A stretch of DNA of 7,430 nt from Leadbetterella sp051649345 (GTDB taxonomy: Bacteria > Bacteroidota > Bacteroidia > Cytophagales > Spirosomataceae). Shown here one piece after another: positions 1 through 6,758 of this stretch (the first letter of the stretch is position 1; each line of letters begins with the position of its first letter). Position numbers and translations under genes: made by a program. The stretch lies in the NCBI GenBank assembly GCA_051649345.1, contig JBOFGX010000137.1:1-7430 (forward strand), read 5' to 3'. The notes beneath the pieces were generated by a model. That model had not been told where the DNA came from. It did no database searches and worked only from the letters and a program-made list of their open reading frames with translations.

Positions 1-1164
1 GCTCTCATAGGCAAACCTGTGATTGTAGGAGGAGCCAACGACCGCTCTGTTGTGGCGGCCTGTAGCTACGAAACACGTATCTTTGGCGTGCATTCAGCGA
101 TGCCGTCTAGTTTGGCTCGTAGGCTCTGTCCCGATGCTATATGGGTACGCAGCGACTACGACATATACGCACACTACTCACGCATGGTCACTCAGATTAT
201 GGAAGAGCGACTCCCTATCCTCGAAAAAGCGTCTATTGACGAATTCTATGCCGACTTATCGGGCATGGACAAGTTTATGGGAAACACATACAAGTACGCT
301 ACTGAACTCCGCAAAAAAATCACCCTAGAAACAGGCCTACAACTGTCCTTTGGCATGAGCACAGGCAAGACCGTATCCAAAGTCGCCACAAACGAGGCCA
401 AACCCGCTGGTCAAATGCTTATACCTTCTGGACAAGAGAGGAGTTTCCTACACCCTTTATCCATAGAGAAAATGCCCTTCATAGGTAAAATGACAGCACA
501 AAAACTACGGAACATGGGCATTACATCCATCGGTCTTATGGCACAAATGCCCCTTAGAATGATAGAGGCGGTCTTTGGGCAAAACGGCATCCATCTGTGG
601 CAGCACGCCAACGGTGTAGACCACAGCCCTGTGGTGGTTTATAGCGAACAAAAGTCCATGTCGAAAGAAATCACGTTCGATAGGGATACGACCGATATTG
701 CCTTACTAAAGAGTGTTGTGAGTAAGATGGTGGAAGACCTCTGCTTAGAACTCCGTCAAAAAAATCGCTGTACAGGGCAAATCAGCGTAAAAATACGCTA
801 TTCCACATTCGAGACCTACACACGACAAATGGCCATCCCTATTACAGCACACGATGATGTGATACAAGAAAAAGCCCTACAAATCTTTGAGAAACTCTAT
901 GAACGCCGACTGCTCATCCGCCTAGTCGGTGTAAAGTTTAGCAAACTGATACCTGGATACAGCCAAATACGACTTTTTGACAACTCCGAACGCCGCTCTG
1001 ATCTCTATCAGGCCATGGACAAAATTCGCCACAAACACGGACACAAAGCCGTAATGCAAGCCTACGGCATACAACTCTACGAAGCCAGAAAAGTACCCCT
1101 CGTTGCAGAAACTGGAGGATTACCCGCACACCTCCTCAAACGCCTGTATGCGTATGAGGCATAG
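1..1164 (+). CDS. dinB: DNA polymerase IV (Y-family translesion polymerase), 5' partial
   Basis: Error-prone Y-family polymerase that copies past damaged template bases and is tethered to the replication clamp. The frame is open from base 1 (reading ALIGKPV) with no stop, so the GTG at 19 is an internal Val and the true start lies left of the window. About 20-30 residues should be missing, including the first catalytic Asp. The visible 387 residues show the fingers motif SYETRIFGVHSAMP (about 22-35), the palm motif SIDEFYADLSG with catalytic Asp-Glu at 238-243, a helix-hairpin-helix segment PFIGKMTAQKLRNMGI (about 159-174), the little-finger region, and a clamp-binding-like QIRLF at 964-978. 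Base composition is odd: three hand-counted 60-base lines gave 58%, 47% and 53% G+C, against 23-38% in lines from three genes downstream. It has no operon partner in view. The family call is firm; the exact length is not known. Confidence 0.95.
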   Translation, partial: ALIGKPVIVGGANDRSVVAACSYETRIFGVHSAMPSSLARRLCPDAIWVRSDYDIYAHYSRMVTQIMEERLPILEKASIDEFYADLSGMDKFMGNTYKYATELRKKITLETGLQLSFGMSTGKTVSKVATNEAKPAGQMLIPSGQERSFLHPLSIEKMPFIGKMTAQKLRNMGITSIGLMAQMPLRMIEAVFGQNGIHLWQHANGVDHSPVVVYSEQKSMSKEITFDRDTTDIALLKSVVSKMVEDLCLELRQKNRCTGQISVKIRYSTFETYTRQMAIPITAHDDVIQEKALQIFEKLYERRLLIRLVGVKFSKLIPGYSQIRLFDNSERRSDLYQAMDKIRHKHGHKAVMQAYGIQLYEARKVPLVAETGGLPAHLLKRLYAYEA

Positions 1165-1321
1165 GCTGTAAGACACTGATAATATACCTTTTGAAGAAAT
1201 TAAAACTCAAATACTCTTTTGTACTACAGACATAAAATTGTATTATTGTTAAAAATAACAGCAACCAAATTACCCCTCAATCGAATATTTATTAAAAACC
1301 TCTAAAGAATAAATAGTTTTT

Positions 1322-1843
1322 ATGAACACAAACGGAAATATACAAATGGCTTTTATCTGCAACCAAAATTGGGATAAAATGTATCCTACAGAACGAGGTC
1401 GATTTTGTGATTTTTGCAGTAAAGAAGTCTTTGATTATACAAAACTCCCAAAGGAAGATATACATAATTTAAATAAAACGGAAAATACGGATTTGTGTGG
1501 TAGATTTACAATTGAACAAATTGACGATTCCATCATCAAGCCTATTGAGTTCCCTCGTTATATAAAATTTGGGACGTTCGTTTCTTCTTTATTTTTTATA
1601 TTTACAAGTAAAACCTCTTTTAGTCAAAGTAAAAATGAAATCAAGATAGAACAATTGGATTCTAAAAATAGTATCAAGAGTGATTCTATAACGAAAACTG
1701 ACTGTAATAAACTTTGTACTTCACATGACGAGGAAATGGTATTTGAAACATTACCAAGACGACAAAATAAAAAATATTATTGGAGCAAAAGATTCCCATT
1801 TATCAAACGTCGTCCAGTATTTCTTGGGGGGAAATATTTTTAG
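1322..1843 (+). CDS. Small Cys-motif (zinc-ribbon-like) single-pass membrane protein
   Basis: A 173-residue protein of unknown function. The N-terminal 60 residues carry four spaced cysteines: C13 in the context CNQNWDKM, C29 and C32 in GRFCDFC, and C59 in CGRF. This pattern, C..NWD.M....GRFC..C.K.V.D.T....CGRF, is one I know from many Bacteroidota proteins, where it often precedes a membrane helix and a carboxypeptidase-regulatory-like or TonB-like domain. Metal binding is inferred from the Cys spacing only. A hydrophobic stretch (about 81-96, FGTFVSSLFFIF) ends at SFSQ, after which come only about 70 polar residues with no recognisable domain, plus two more Cys (128, 132) and a basic tail. 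The usual output domain therefore seems absent. The start at 1322 has no Shine-Dalgarno sequence, which is normal for the phylum. The gene is very AT-rich (one counted line, 23% G+C) and stands alone, with 157 bp before it and 181 bp after it. Confidence 0.8.
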   Translation: MNTNGNIQMAFICNQNWDKMYPTERGRFCDFCSKEVFDYTKLPKEDIHNLNKTENTDLCGRFTIEQIDDSIIKPIEFPRYIKFGTFVSSLFFIFTSKTSFSQSKNEIKIEQLDSKNSIKSDSITKTDCNKLCTSHDEEMVFETLPRRQNKKYYWSKRFPFIKRRPVFLGGKYF

Positions 1844-1876
1844 GGATGCTAAATCCTCCGAGTGAATCCACGTGGG

Positions 1877-1917
1877 CTTTAAGCCTTTAAGTTGGGCTCA
1901 ACTCTCAGCACTTATCT
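1877..1917. repeat. Short degenerate heptamer cluster in the 1844-2024 intergenic gap
   Basis: Heptamer-like words follow one another here: CTTTAAG (1877), CCTTTAAG (1884), then after five bases CTCAACT (1897), CTCAGCA (1904) and CTTATCT (1911). The 16 bases 1897-1912 match 3359-3374 in the larger array with one mismatch. The same stretch can form small hairpins: GGCTT/AAGCC around 1875-1885, and AGTTG/CAACT at 1890-1903 with a GGCT loop. No T-run follows them, so a terminator is not supported. The rest of the 181-bp gap shows no gene and no clear promoter. Confidence 0.5.
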
Positions 1918-2024
1918 GATATTTATACATCTAACTTAATACACCATTACCATATTATTTTTCAGCCGAGTAACGTTAATAACATAACTTCCTATCAAAC
2001 ACATATACCTGACCGAAAAGTACA

Positions 2025-2462
2025 ATGCGTTTTATACTATTATGTATCCTTCCTGTAATCAGTTTTGCACAACAAAGTTCGTTTCGACGATGCGATAGCT
2101 TACTTGTCGAACAGTGGCCCAATCATTATTTTACTTTCAAAGCCAAATACCCTCTTTCCTCTGAAACACTCGCAGAAAATATAAACGCAATACTCAACTA
2201 TAAGCCTCAAAACATCAATGGATTTATTACTGTACGTTTCTTAGTCAATTGTGCAAGGCAAACTGGAGAGCATGAAATTTATCAAATTGATACCCATTAT
2301 CAACAGACAGTTTTTGATCCGAAATATGTCGATCAAATACTACACTTTGTAAAAAGCCTACAAGATTGGAAACTGGGAATTCATAAAGAAAAAACATATG
2401 ACTATTACGCATATCTTACATTCAAAATTGAGCAAGGATTTGTTAAGGAAGTTGTGCCTTAA
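2025..2462 (+). CDS. Secreted protein with TonB C-terminal-like domain
   Basis: A 145-residue exported protein. Residues 1-15 form a signal peptide (MRFILLCILPVISFA) with a likely signal peptidase I cut before QQ. The rest resembles the C-terminal domain of Bacteroidota TonB-like proteins: GFITVRFLVNCARQTGEHEI (66-85), then a SLQDWKLG segment (111-118) and an ending YAYLTFKIEQGFVKEVVP (128-145). I recall this fold pattern (GxVxVRFxVNC.G..G and YLTFKI..G.I.EI.P) from small Bacteroidota proteins, often annotated as hypothetical or energy transducer TonB. Since it has no N-terminal membrane anchor or proline-rich spacer, it is probably a periplasmic or surface protein rather than a working TonB. 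Its 3' end overlaps the following TPR gene, which suggests translational coupling. The start has no visible Shine-Dalgarno sequence; the signal peptide supports the ATG at 2025. Confidence 0.75.
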   Translation: MRFILLCILPVISFAQQSSFRRCDSLLVEQWPNHYFTFKAKYPLSSETLAENINAILNYKPQNINGFITVRFLVNCARQTGEHEIYQIDTHYQQTVFDPKYVDQILHFVKSLQDWKLGIHKEKTYDYYAYLTFKIEQGFVKEVVP

Positions 2463-3238
2463 CGTACTATTGATACACCTTTCGTTTCTAGGATGGGGAC
2501 AAACAATCGTCAAAGACAAAGAGTATTATATCGATACTGCAACGAGGTATTATCATCAAACTTCGGAAGAATATAGAATCTACCTCGATTCTGCACTGGC
2601 ACTACATCCTAATGACGCAGAGTTATGGAGAGGAAAAGCAACTTCTTATTTTAAAGCAGGGCAACTGATGTCGGCAATAAAATGTATCAACAAGGCAGTA
2701 GAACTAGACACATTGACTTGGATGGGGTATCGAGGATTTATGAAATGTATCTTCATGAAAGACTACAGAAACGCCATTATTGACTTAAAATACATGTACC
2801 AAAAACGACCGCTTGAACACCAAATGGATCACAGCTACCCGTTTTGGATAGGACTTAGTTATTTGAAGCTTAAACAACTGGATTCAGCAGACCATTACCT
2901 ATCGCTTCCTACCAATCAGAGCCTTACAGCAGGGAAAGAATCTGTACATTATGTCAATTGGTTCTACAAAGGCTTAACGAAATACTTTCAGGAGGACTTT
3001 GAAAAAGCTTCAAAGTTTCTAGAAAATGCCACTATAGAAAACTCACATTTCCCAGATGCTCAATTTTACCTAGCCAAGACATTATTGAAGCAAAAAAAAA
3101 GAAGCAAAAAAATTATTATTTGACGCCAAAAATAACATACTTAATGGTTACAAGATGAACGAGGACAATGAGATATATGCAAACTATCCCTACCAGATTA
3201 CGCTATTTGAAATAGAGAAGGCCTTACAAAGCGATTAA
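2398..3238 (+). CDS. Secreted TPR-repeat protein, frame broken at an A9 tract
   Basis: An exported tetratricopeptide-repeat protein, probably a protein-interaction scaffold; its partner is not known. In the first frame (2398-3123) it has a signal peptide ending at GWGQ and TPR-like helices at about residues 74-104, 107-138, 145-170 and 183-230. That frame stops at TGA 3121-3123 just after the run of nine A's at 3092-3100. Removing one A gives KKEAKKLLFDAKNN and an open frame to TAA 3236-3238, ending YPYQITLFEIEKALQSD, which completes the last TPR helix naturally. So the intended product probably ends at 3238 (279 residues from ATG 2398). The start is uncertain: ATG 2398 puts 14 polar residues before the signal peptide, while TTG 2440 gives a compact signal peptide, MLRKLCLNVLLIHLSFLGWGQ. 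Either start overlaps the upstream gene (by 65 or 23 bp). The break may be a sequencing error, a real mutation or a slippage site. Confidence 0.75.
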
Positions 3239-3246
3239 AAGAAATG

Positions 3247-3281
3247 CTATAAGCTGTAGACAATAGGCTTTATGCTTTTTT
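3247..3281 (+). terminator. Weak candidate terminator after the TPR gene
   Basis: An imperfect hairpin pairs GCTATAAGC (3246-3254) with GCTTTATGC (3267-3275) using two bulges, and is followed at once by six T's (3276-3281). It lies 8 bases past the restored TPR stop, a suitable place for ending that transcript. The stem is weak and AT-rich. The same bases can also be read as five heptamers (CTATAAG, CTGTAGA, CAATAGG, CTTTATG, CTTTTTT), so the hairpin may be a by-product of the repeat. Confidence 0.35.
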
Positions 3282-3301
3282 AGTAGTCAACCATATTTTG
3301 G

Positions 3302-3423
3302 CATAGACCATAGACAACTTCCTAACCACTATTAACTAACAGACTACCGACTAAACCCCTCAACACTCAGCACTCCTCCTCCTCCCCTGACGACTATCGA
3401 CTAATCAACTAACGACTATCAGA
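3302..3423. repeat. Degenerate heptamer tandem array between convergent genes
   Basis: A perfect CATAGAC duplication (3302-3308, 3309-3315) is followed by six bases (3316-3321) and then 14 back-to-back units of 7 or 8 bp. These begin at 3322, 3329, 3336, 3344, 3351, 3359, 3366, 3373, 3380, 3387, 3394, 3401, 3409 and 3416. Thirteen begin with CT; most fit CTAWCRA (CTACCGA, CTATCGA, CTAACGA), with a middle block of CTCARCA type (CTCAACA 3359, CTCAGCA 3366) and a CTCC-rich pair. The four 8-bp units are at 3336, 3351, 3401 and 3416. The last unit runs into the rodA stop codon. There is no spacer structure, so this is not CRISPR. Function is not known. Confidence 0.7.
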
Positions 3424-4696
3424 CCTTATAACTCCTATGTGCATCCAACTTCAAGAAAATAAAAAGAAGTAGCGTAAACGATAATAAAGAAGACCCTCCG
3501 TAACTGATAAAGGGCAATGGAATACCGATAATCGGCATCAATCCTATGGTCATACCAATATTGGCCAAGAAGTGGAAAAACAAGAAACTGACGACCCCAT
3601 ATCCATAAATTCTAGCAAACTTATTTTTTTGCTTTTCAGCCAGATTTATAATCCTTATAAACAGCACCAAATATAAAAGTATAACGAACGTGGTCCCAAC
3701 AAAACCCCACTCTTCACCTACAGTACAGAAGATAAAATCAGTAGATTGCTCAGGAATAAAATCGCCCTTGGTTTGTGTTCCTAAAAGATAGCCTTTACCC
3801 ATAAATCCCCCTGAACCTATCGCCAATTTAGATTGTGTTACGTTCCAACCTACACCCAAGGGATCCACATCTGGATTTTGCCAAACCTTGATCCGATTCG
3901 CTTGGTGTTTTTTAAGAACATTGTCGACCGCAAATTTGAAAGAACCCACAAACATAGCTGCAATACATAAAACACCTATCATTCTTTGCATATTCTGAGT
4001 CGTTCGTTCATATCTTTTCAAAAACAAATACCAAGTACAAACCCCTAAAGTTGCAAGTCCCATAAAAACCCAATACCATTCAAAACTTAACGTAATGTAG
4101 GATAAAACAATTGCTATGATTAATAATGCAGGAAATACACCTGAGAGTCCTTCTCTGTAAAGTAATATCAACAAAGCTCCAAAAGTCAATGCTTGACCTG
4201 TTTCAGACTCTGCAATAATACAGATTGCGGGCAAGAATGCAATACCCATTGCCCGTATCGCGTACTTCATCTTAGAAATGTTTACTGTTGGTGTACTTAG
4301 GTACTTAGCTAGCATTAAAACAGTAAAAGTTTTAGCAAATTCAGCAGGCTGCAAATTGAATCCCCCACCTAGCTTTATCCATGAACGAGAACCTTTTATC
4401 TCTGTACTAATAAATATAGTAAGTATGAGCAGTCCTATCCAACCAATATAGAGAATGGGTGCAAAAGAATCGAACACCTTGACATCTACATATAAAATAA
4501 CTAAAATTAGAATAGCACTACACCCTACAAAAATAAGCTGCTTGCCTGGATTGAAATCTTTACTTAGAAAATTGATATGTTTATCAGGTGAATATACCGC
4601 CGCATAAATATTCAATACGCCTATTGTTACCAATAAGATATAGATCCAGACAATCGTCCAATCTATTCCCTGCTTGATATTTATTTCTTTTGCCAT
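3419..4696 (-). CDS. rodA: RodA, SEDS-family peptidoglycan glycosyltransferase
   Basis: Polymerises lipid II into glycan strands during cell elongation, in complex with the PBP2 encoded just upstream. The 425-residue protein is an inner-membrane SEDS protein with many hydrophobic helices. Visible family marks are GSRSWIKLGGGFNLQPAEFAK (102-122), DPLGVGWNVTQSKLAIGSGG (278-297), GKGYLLGTQ (300-308), and FIPEQSTDFIFCTVGEEWG (313-331), where Asp320 lines up with the essential Asp of E. coli RodA (D262, in HTDFIF). It ends with IGIPLPFISYGGSSL (390-404). It is somewhat longer than the E. coli protein. An odd point is AESETG (162-167) where the family usually has QPD.G. The ATG at 4696 follows the mrdA stop by 11 bp, so the two genes form one operon with mrdA first. 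The stop codon lies inside the last unit of the heptamer array. Confidence 0.95.
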   Translation of the reverse strand: MAKEINIKQGIDWTIVWIYILLVTIGVLNIYAAVYSPDKHINFLSKDFNPGKQLIFVGCSAILILVILYVDVKVFDSFAPILYIGWIGLLILTIFISTEIKGSRSWIKLGGGFNLQPAEFAKTFTVLMLAKYLSTPTVNISKMKYAIRAMGIAFLPAICIIAESETGQALTFGALLILLYREGLSGVFPALLIIAIVLSYITLSFEWYWVFMGLATLGVCTWYLFLKRYERTTQNMQRMIGVLCIAAMFVGSFKFAVDNVLKKHQANRIKVWQNPDVDPLGVGWNVTQSKLAIGSGGFMGKGYLLGTQTKGDFIPEQSTDFIFCTVGEEWGFVGTTFVILLYLVLFIRIINLAEKQKNKFARIYGYGVVSFLFFHFLANIGMTIGLMPIIGIPLPFISYGGSSLLSFTLLLFIFLKLDAHRSYKV

Positions 4697-4707
4697 AAAT
4701 AGATTTT

Positions 4708-6639
4708 TTAACGTTTAATGGGTGGTTTAGCTGGAGTTGTAGGCACAGGTTTGGAACCTGATTTTTCTAGCTTTTTGAGTTCTTCAGCTTCGCTAGTGGT
4801 ACTCTTAGGACCACCAGCAGCAGCTACAGTAGTATATGACCGTTTGGCGATTTCGTTTTTATAGGCTTGACGCGATGTTTTCCCTTTGAGATACTGCTCC
4901 ATCATTAGCCCTGCAATTGGAGCGGAAGCTGTACCTCCATAACCTGCATTTTCTACTACTACAGCTATGGCTATTTTAGGATTTACTCGAGGGGCAAAAG
5001 CTATAAAAATCGCATGATCTTTTCCCTTTGCATTTTGTGAAGTACCTGTTTTACCACAGACCTCTATTCCTTCAATAATGGCAGCTCTACCTGTTCCTTC
5101 TTTTACGACAAGGTTCATCCCTTCAACTATATGCTCAAAGTGCCTGGGATCTATCCCTGTATCATTTTTTTGGATTTCAATAACCTTATTTTTAGTCTTC
5201 GGAGTTCCTATGGCTTTTATCATGTTTGGGGTAAACCAATGCCCTCTATTGGCTAATGTAGCAGATAAATTGGCCAATTTCAATACATTTACGCCCAATT
5301 CTCCTTCTCCAATACTAACAGAGTAAATATTAGAAAACTTCCATTGCTCTTTGCCATATACCTTGTCATATCTTTCCACATTTGGAAGTAAACCTTTGGT
5401 TTCTGATGGAAGATCTATTCCTAATTTTTTCCCAAATCCAAAACGCGAGACTATCTCTTCCCATGTTTTCAAGCCTTTACGAGCATTTTGAAAAGGTGAG
5501 GTTTCAGAATTGTTCCCAATAATTTTCCTAAACACGTTGTAAAAATAGGGGTTACTGGAAAGTTTGATCGCTGTATACAAATTGGCTGCCTCCCCTGGTC
5601 CACTGTGAAATACAAACATACTGGGCGTTCCCGAAAAAGAAGTTTTGGGATCGATTACTCCCATATGCAGCCCTATCGAACCCTGCACGAGCTTGAAGGT
5701 AGAACCTGGACGATAAAATGCTGATATGGGTCTGTTATTAAGCGGTCTATCCGGATTTACAGCTAGTTTTGAATAATTTTTGGAGAATTGCTTTCCTGAC
5801 AATAACACAGGATCGTATGTAGGATAAGAACCCATAGCAATAATTCCACCCGTAGATGGATCTATGGCAACTACAGCCCCTGTCTTGCCTTGAAACAAAG
5901 TATCGGCCAACTGCTGGGTTGGTAGATCAATAGACGTGTATAGATTTGAGCCAATAACGGCTACAGTATCAAACTTGCCACTATTATATTGTCCTTTTAC
6001 CTCTCCATGTACATTTTGAAGTGTAAATTTTACCCCTCGTGTTCCACGCAATTCGTTTTCATAATATTTCTCAATTCCAGATAACCCTATATAATCACCT
6101 TTCCTATAATATTCAGTTTCTTGATTTTCAAACATTTTCTTTGGTATTTCACCAATATACCCTAATGCATTGGCCATAGTATGACCTGGATACTTTCTAT
6201 AAAACGACTGCTCAAACATAAACCCAGGATAGTGAATCATGGCATCAATCACACTGGCATAATCATCTTTGCTTAGCTGTCGCAAGAATAATGAAGGTTT
6301 GACTTTGTTATATTCCCAAGCAACCTTGTATGTACTATCAAAAAAAACTCTTGTTATCTTAAAAAGGGAACAAAAAGCGTCTTTGTTCATACTTGCTGTA
6401 TCCACTTTATTTGGAACCACGTACATATCGTACACTTCTTCATTAGATACAATGAGTCGGTTATTCCTATCATATATTTGACCTCTCAAGGGAATATTCA
6501 CTTCTCTCTTAATTGAGTTTAGTGCTCCTAATGAACGATACTTACTATCAATGATTTGTAAATAAAAAAGGCGGACAATATATAGTCCACCGATAATGTA
6601 CATAAACAGGATAATATTGGTTCTCTGCTTGTCTAACAT
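4708..6639 (-). CDS. mrdA: Penicillin-binding protein 2 (elongation-specific transpeptidase)
   Basis: Class B penicillin-binding protein that cross-links the peptides of new lateral-wall peptidoglycan; partner of RodA. The 643 residues are of usual family length. They begin with a single membrane anchor (about 8-29, IILFMYIIGGLYIVRLFYLQII), followed by the PBP dimerisation/pedestal region with LRGQIYDRNNRLIVSN (51-66). The transpeptidase domain has all three active-site motifs: S313-T-F-K316 in YRPGSTFK, S361-S-N363, and K530-T-G532 in CGKTGTS. After the domain (about 600-643) comes an Ala/Pro/Lys/Ser-rich tail (TTPAKPPIKR at the end) that is probably disordered. The ATG at 6639 is the only start that keeps the membrane anchor compact; no Shine-Dalgarno sequence is evident. 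It is the first gene of an mrdA-rodA pair. The genes mreB, mreC and mreD, often just upstream in this phylum, are not adjacent here. Confidence 0.96.
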   Translation of the reverse strand: MLDKQRTNIILFMYIIGGLYIVRLFYLQIIDSKYRSLGALNSIKREVNIPLRGQIYDRNNRLIVSNEEVYDMYVVPNKVDTASMNKDAFCSLFKITRVFFDSTYKVAWEYNKVKPSLFLRQLSKDDYASVIDAMIHYPGFMFEQSFYRKYPGHTMANALGYIGEIPKKMFENQETEYYRKGDYIGLSGIEKYYENELRGTRGVKFTLQNVHGEVKGQYNSGKFDTVAVIGSNLYTSIDLPTQQLADTLFQGKTGAVVAIDPSTGGIIAMGSYPTYDPVLLSGKQFSKNYSKLAVNPDRPLNNRPISAFYRPGSTFKLVQGSIGLHMGVIDPKTSFSGTPSMFVFHSGPGEAANLYTAIKLSSNPYFYNVFRKIIGNNSETSPFQNARKGLKTWEEIVSRFGFGKKLGIDLPSETKGLLPNVERYDKVYGKEQWKFSNIYSVSIGEGELGVNVLKLANLSATLANRGHWFTPNMIKAIGTPKTKNKVIEIQKNDTGIDPRHFEHIVEGMNLVVKEGTGRAAIIEGIEVCGKTGTSQNAKGKDHAIFIAFAPRVNPKIAIAVVVENAGYGGTASAPIAGLMMEQYLKGKTSRQAYKNEIAKRSYTTVAAAGGPKSTTSEAEELKKLEKSGSKPVPTTPAKPPIKR

Positions 6640-6758
6640 GGAGGCGTTTACTTCTTCACTAATTCATCCACAATACCAATTTGGGATATTAATTACAAAG
6701 GTCAGAAATTATTTAGTTTTTTGAGATTTTTAGAAAGAAAAAGTTTTTGAACTAAACG

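Noticed and set aside
938..1129. Antisense reading frame inside dinB
   Set aside because: Lies wholly opposite a well-conserved gene and has no recognisable protein features.
1247..1260. Inverted repeat TGTTA-AAAA-TAACA as terminator of dinB or operator of the next gene
   Set aside because: Only 5 AT-rich base pairs and no T-run after it, so not a terminator; nothing else supports an operator.
1868..1875. Palindrome CCACGTGG as an operator
   Set aside because: A single 8-bp palindrome with no second copy in the gap and no linked regulator gene.
1971..1978. Palindrome TAACGTTA upstream of the gene at 2025
   Set aside because: Single short AT-rich palindrome; no partner site and no linked regulator.
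3302..3423. Possible CRISPR array
   Set aside because: Units are 7-8 bp, directly abutting and degenerate; there are no 20-40 bp repeats, unique spacers or cas genes.
5078..5326. Plus-strand reading frame opposite mrdA
   Set aside because: Opposite the conserved transpeptidase domain; a shadow of its codons with no family marks.
6696..6703. Promoter -7 element for mrdA (GACCTTTG on the minus strand, close to TAnnTTTG)
   Set aside because: One mismatch in the first base and no TTG or TTTG at the expected distance upstream; such a match is easily due to chance.
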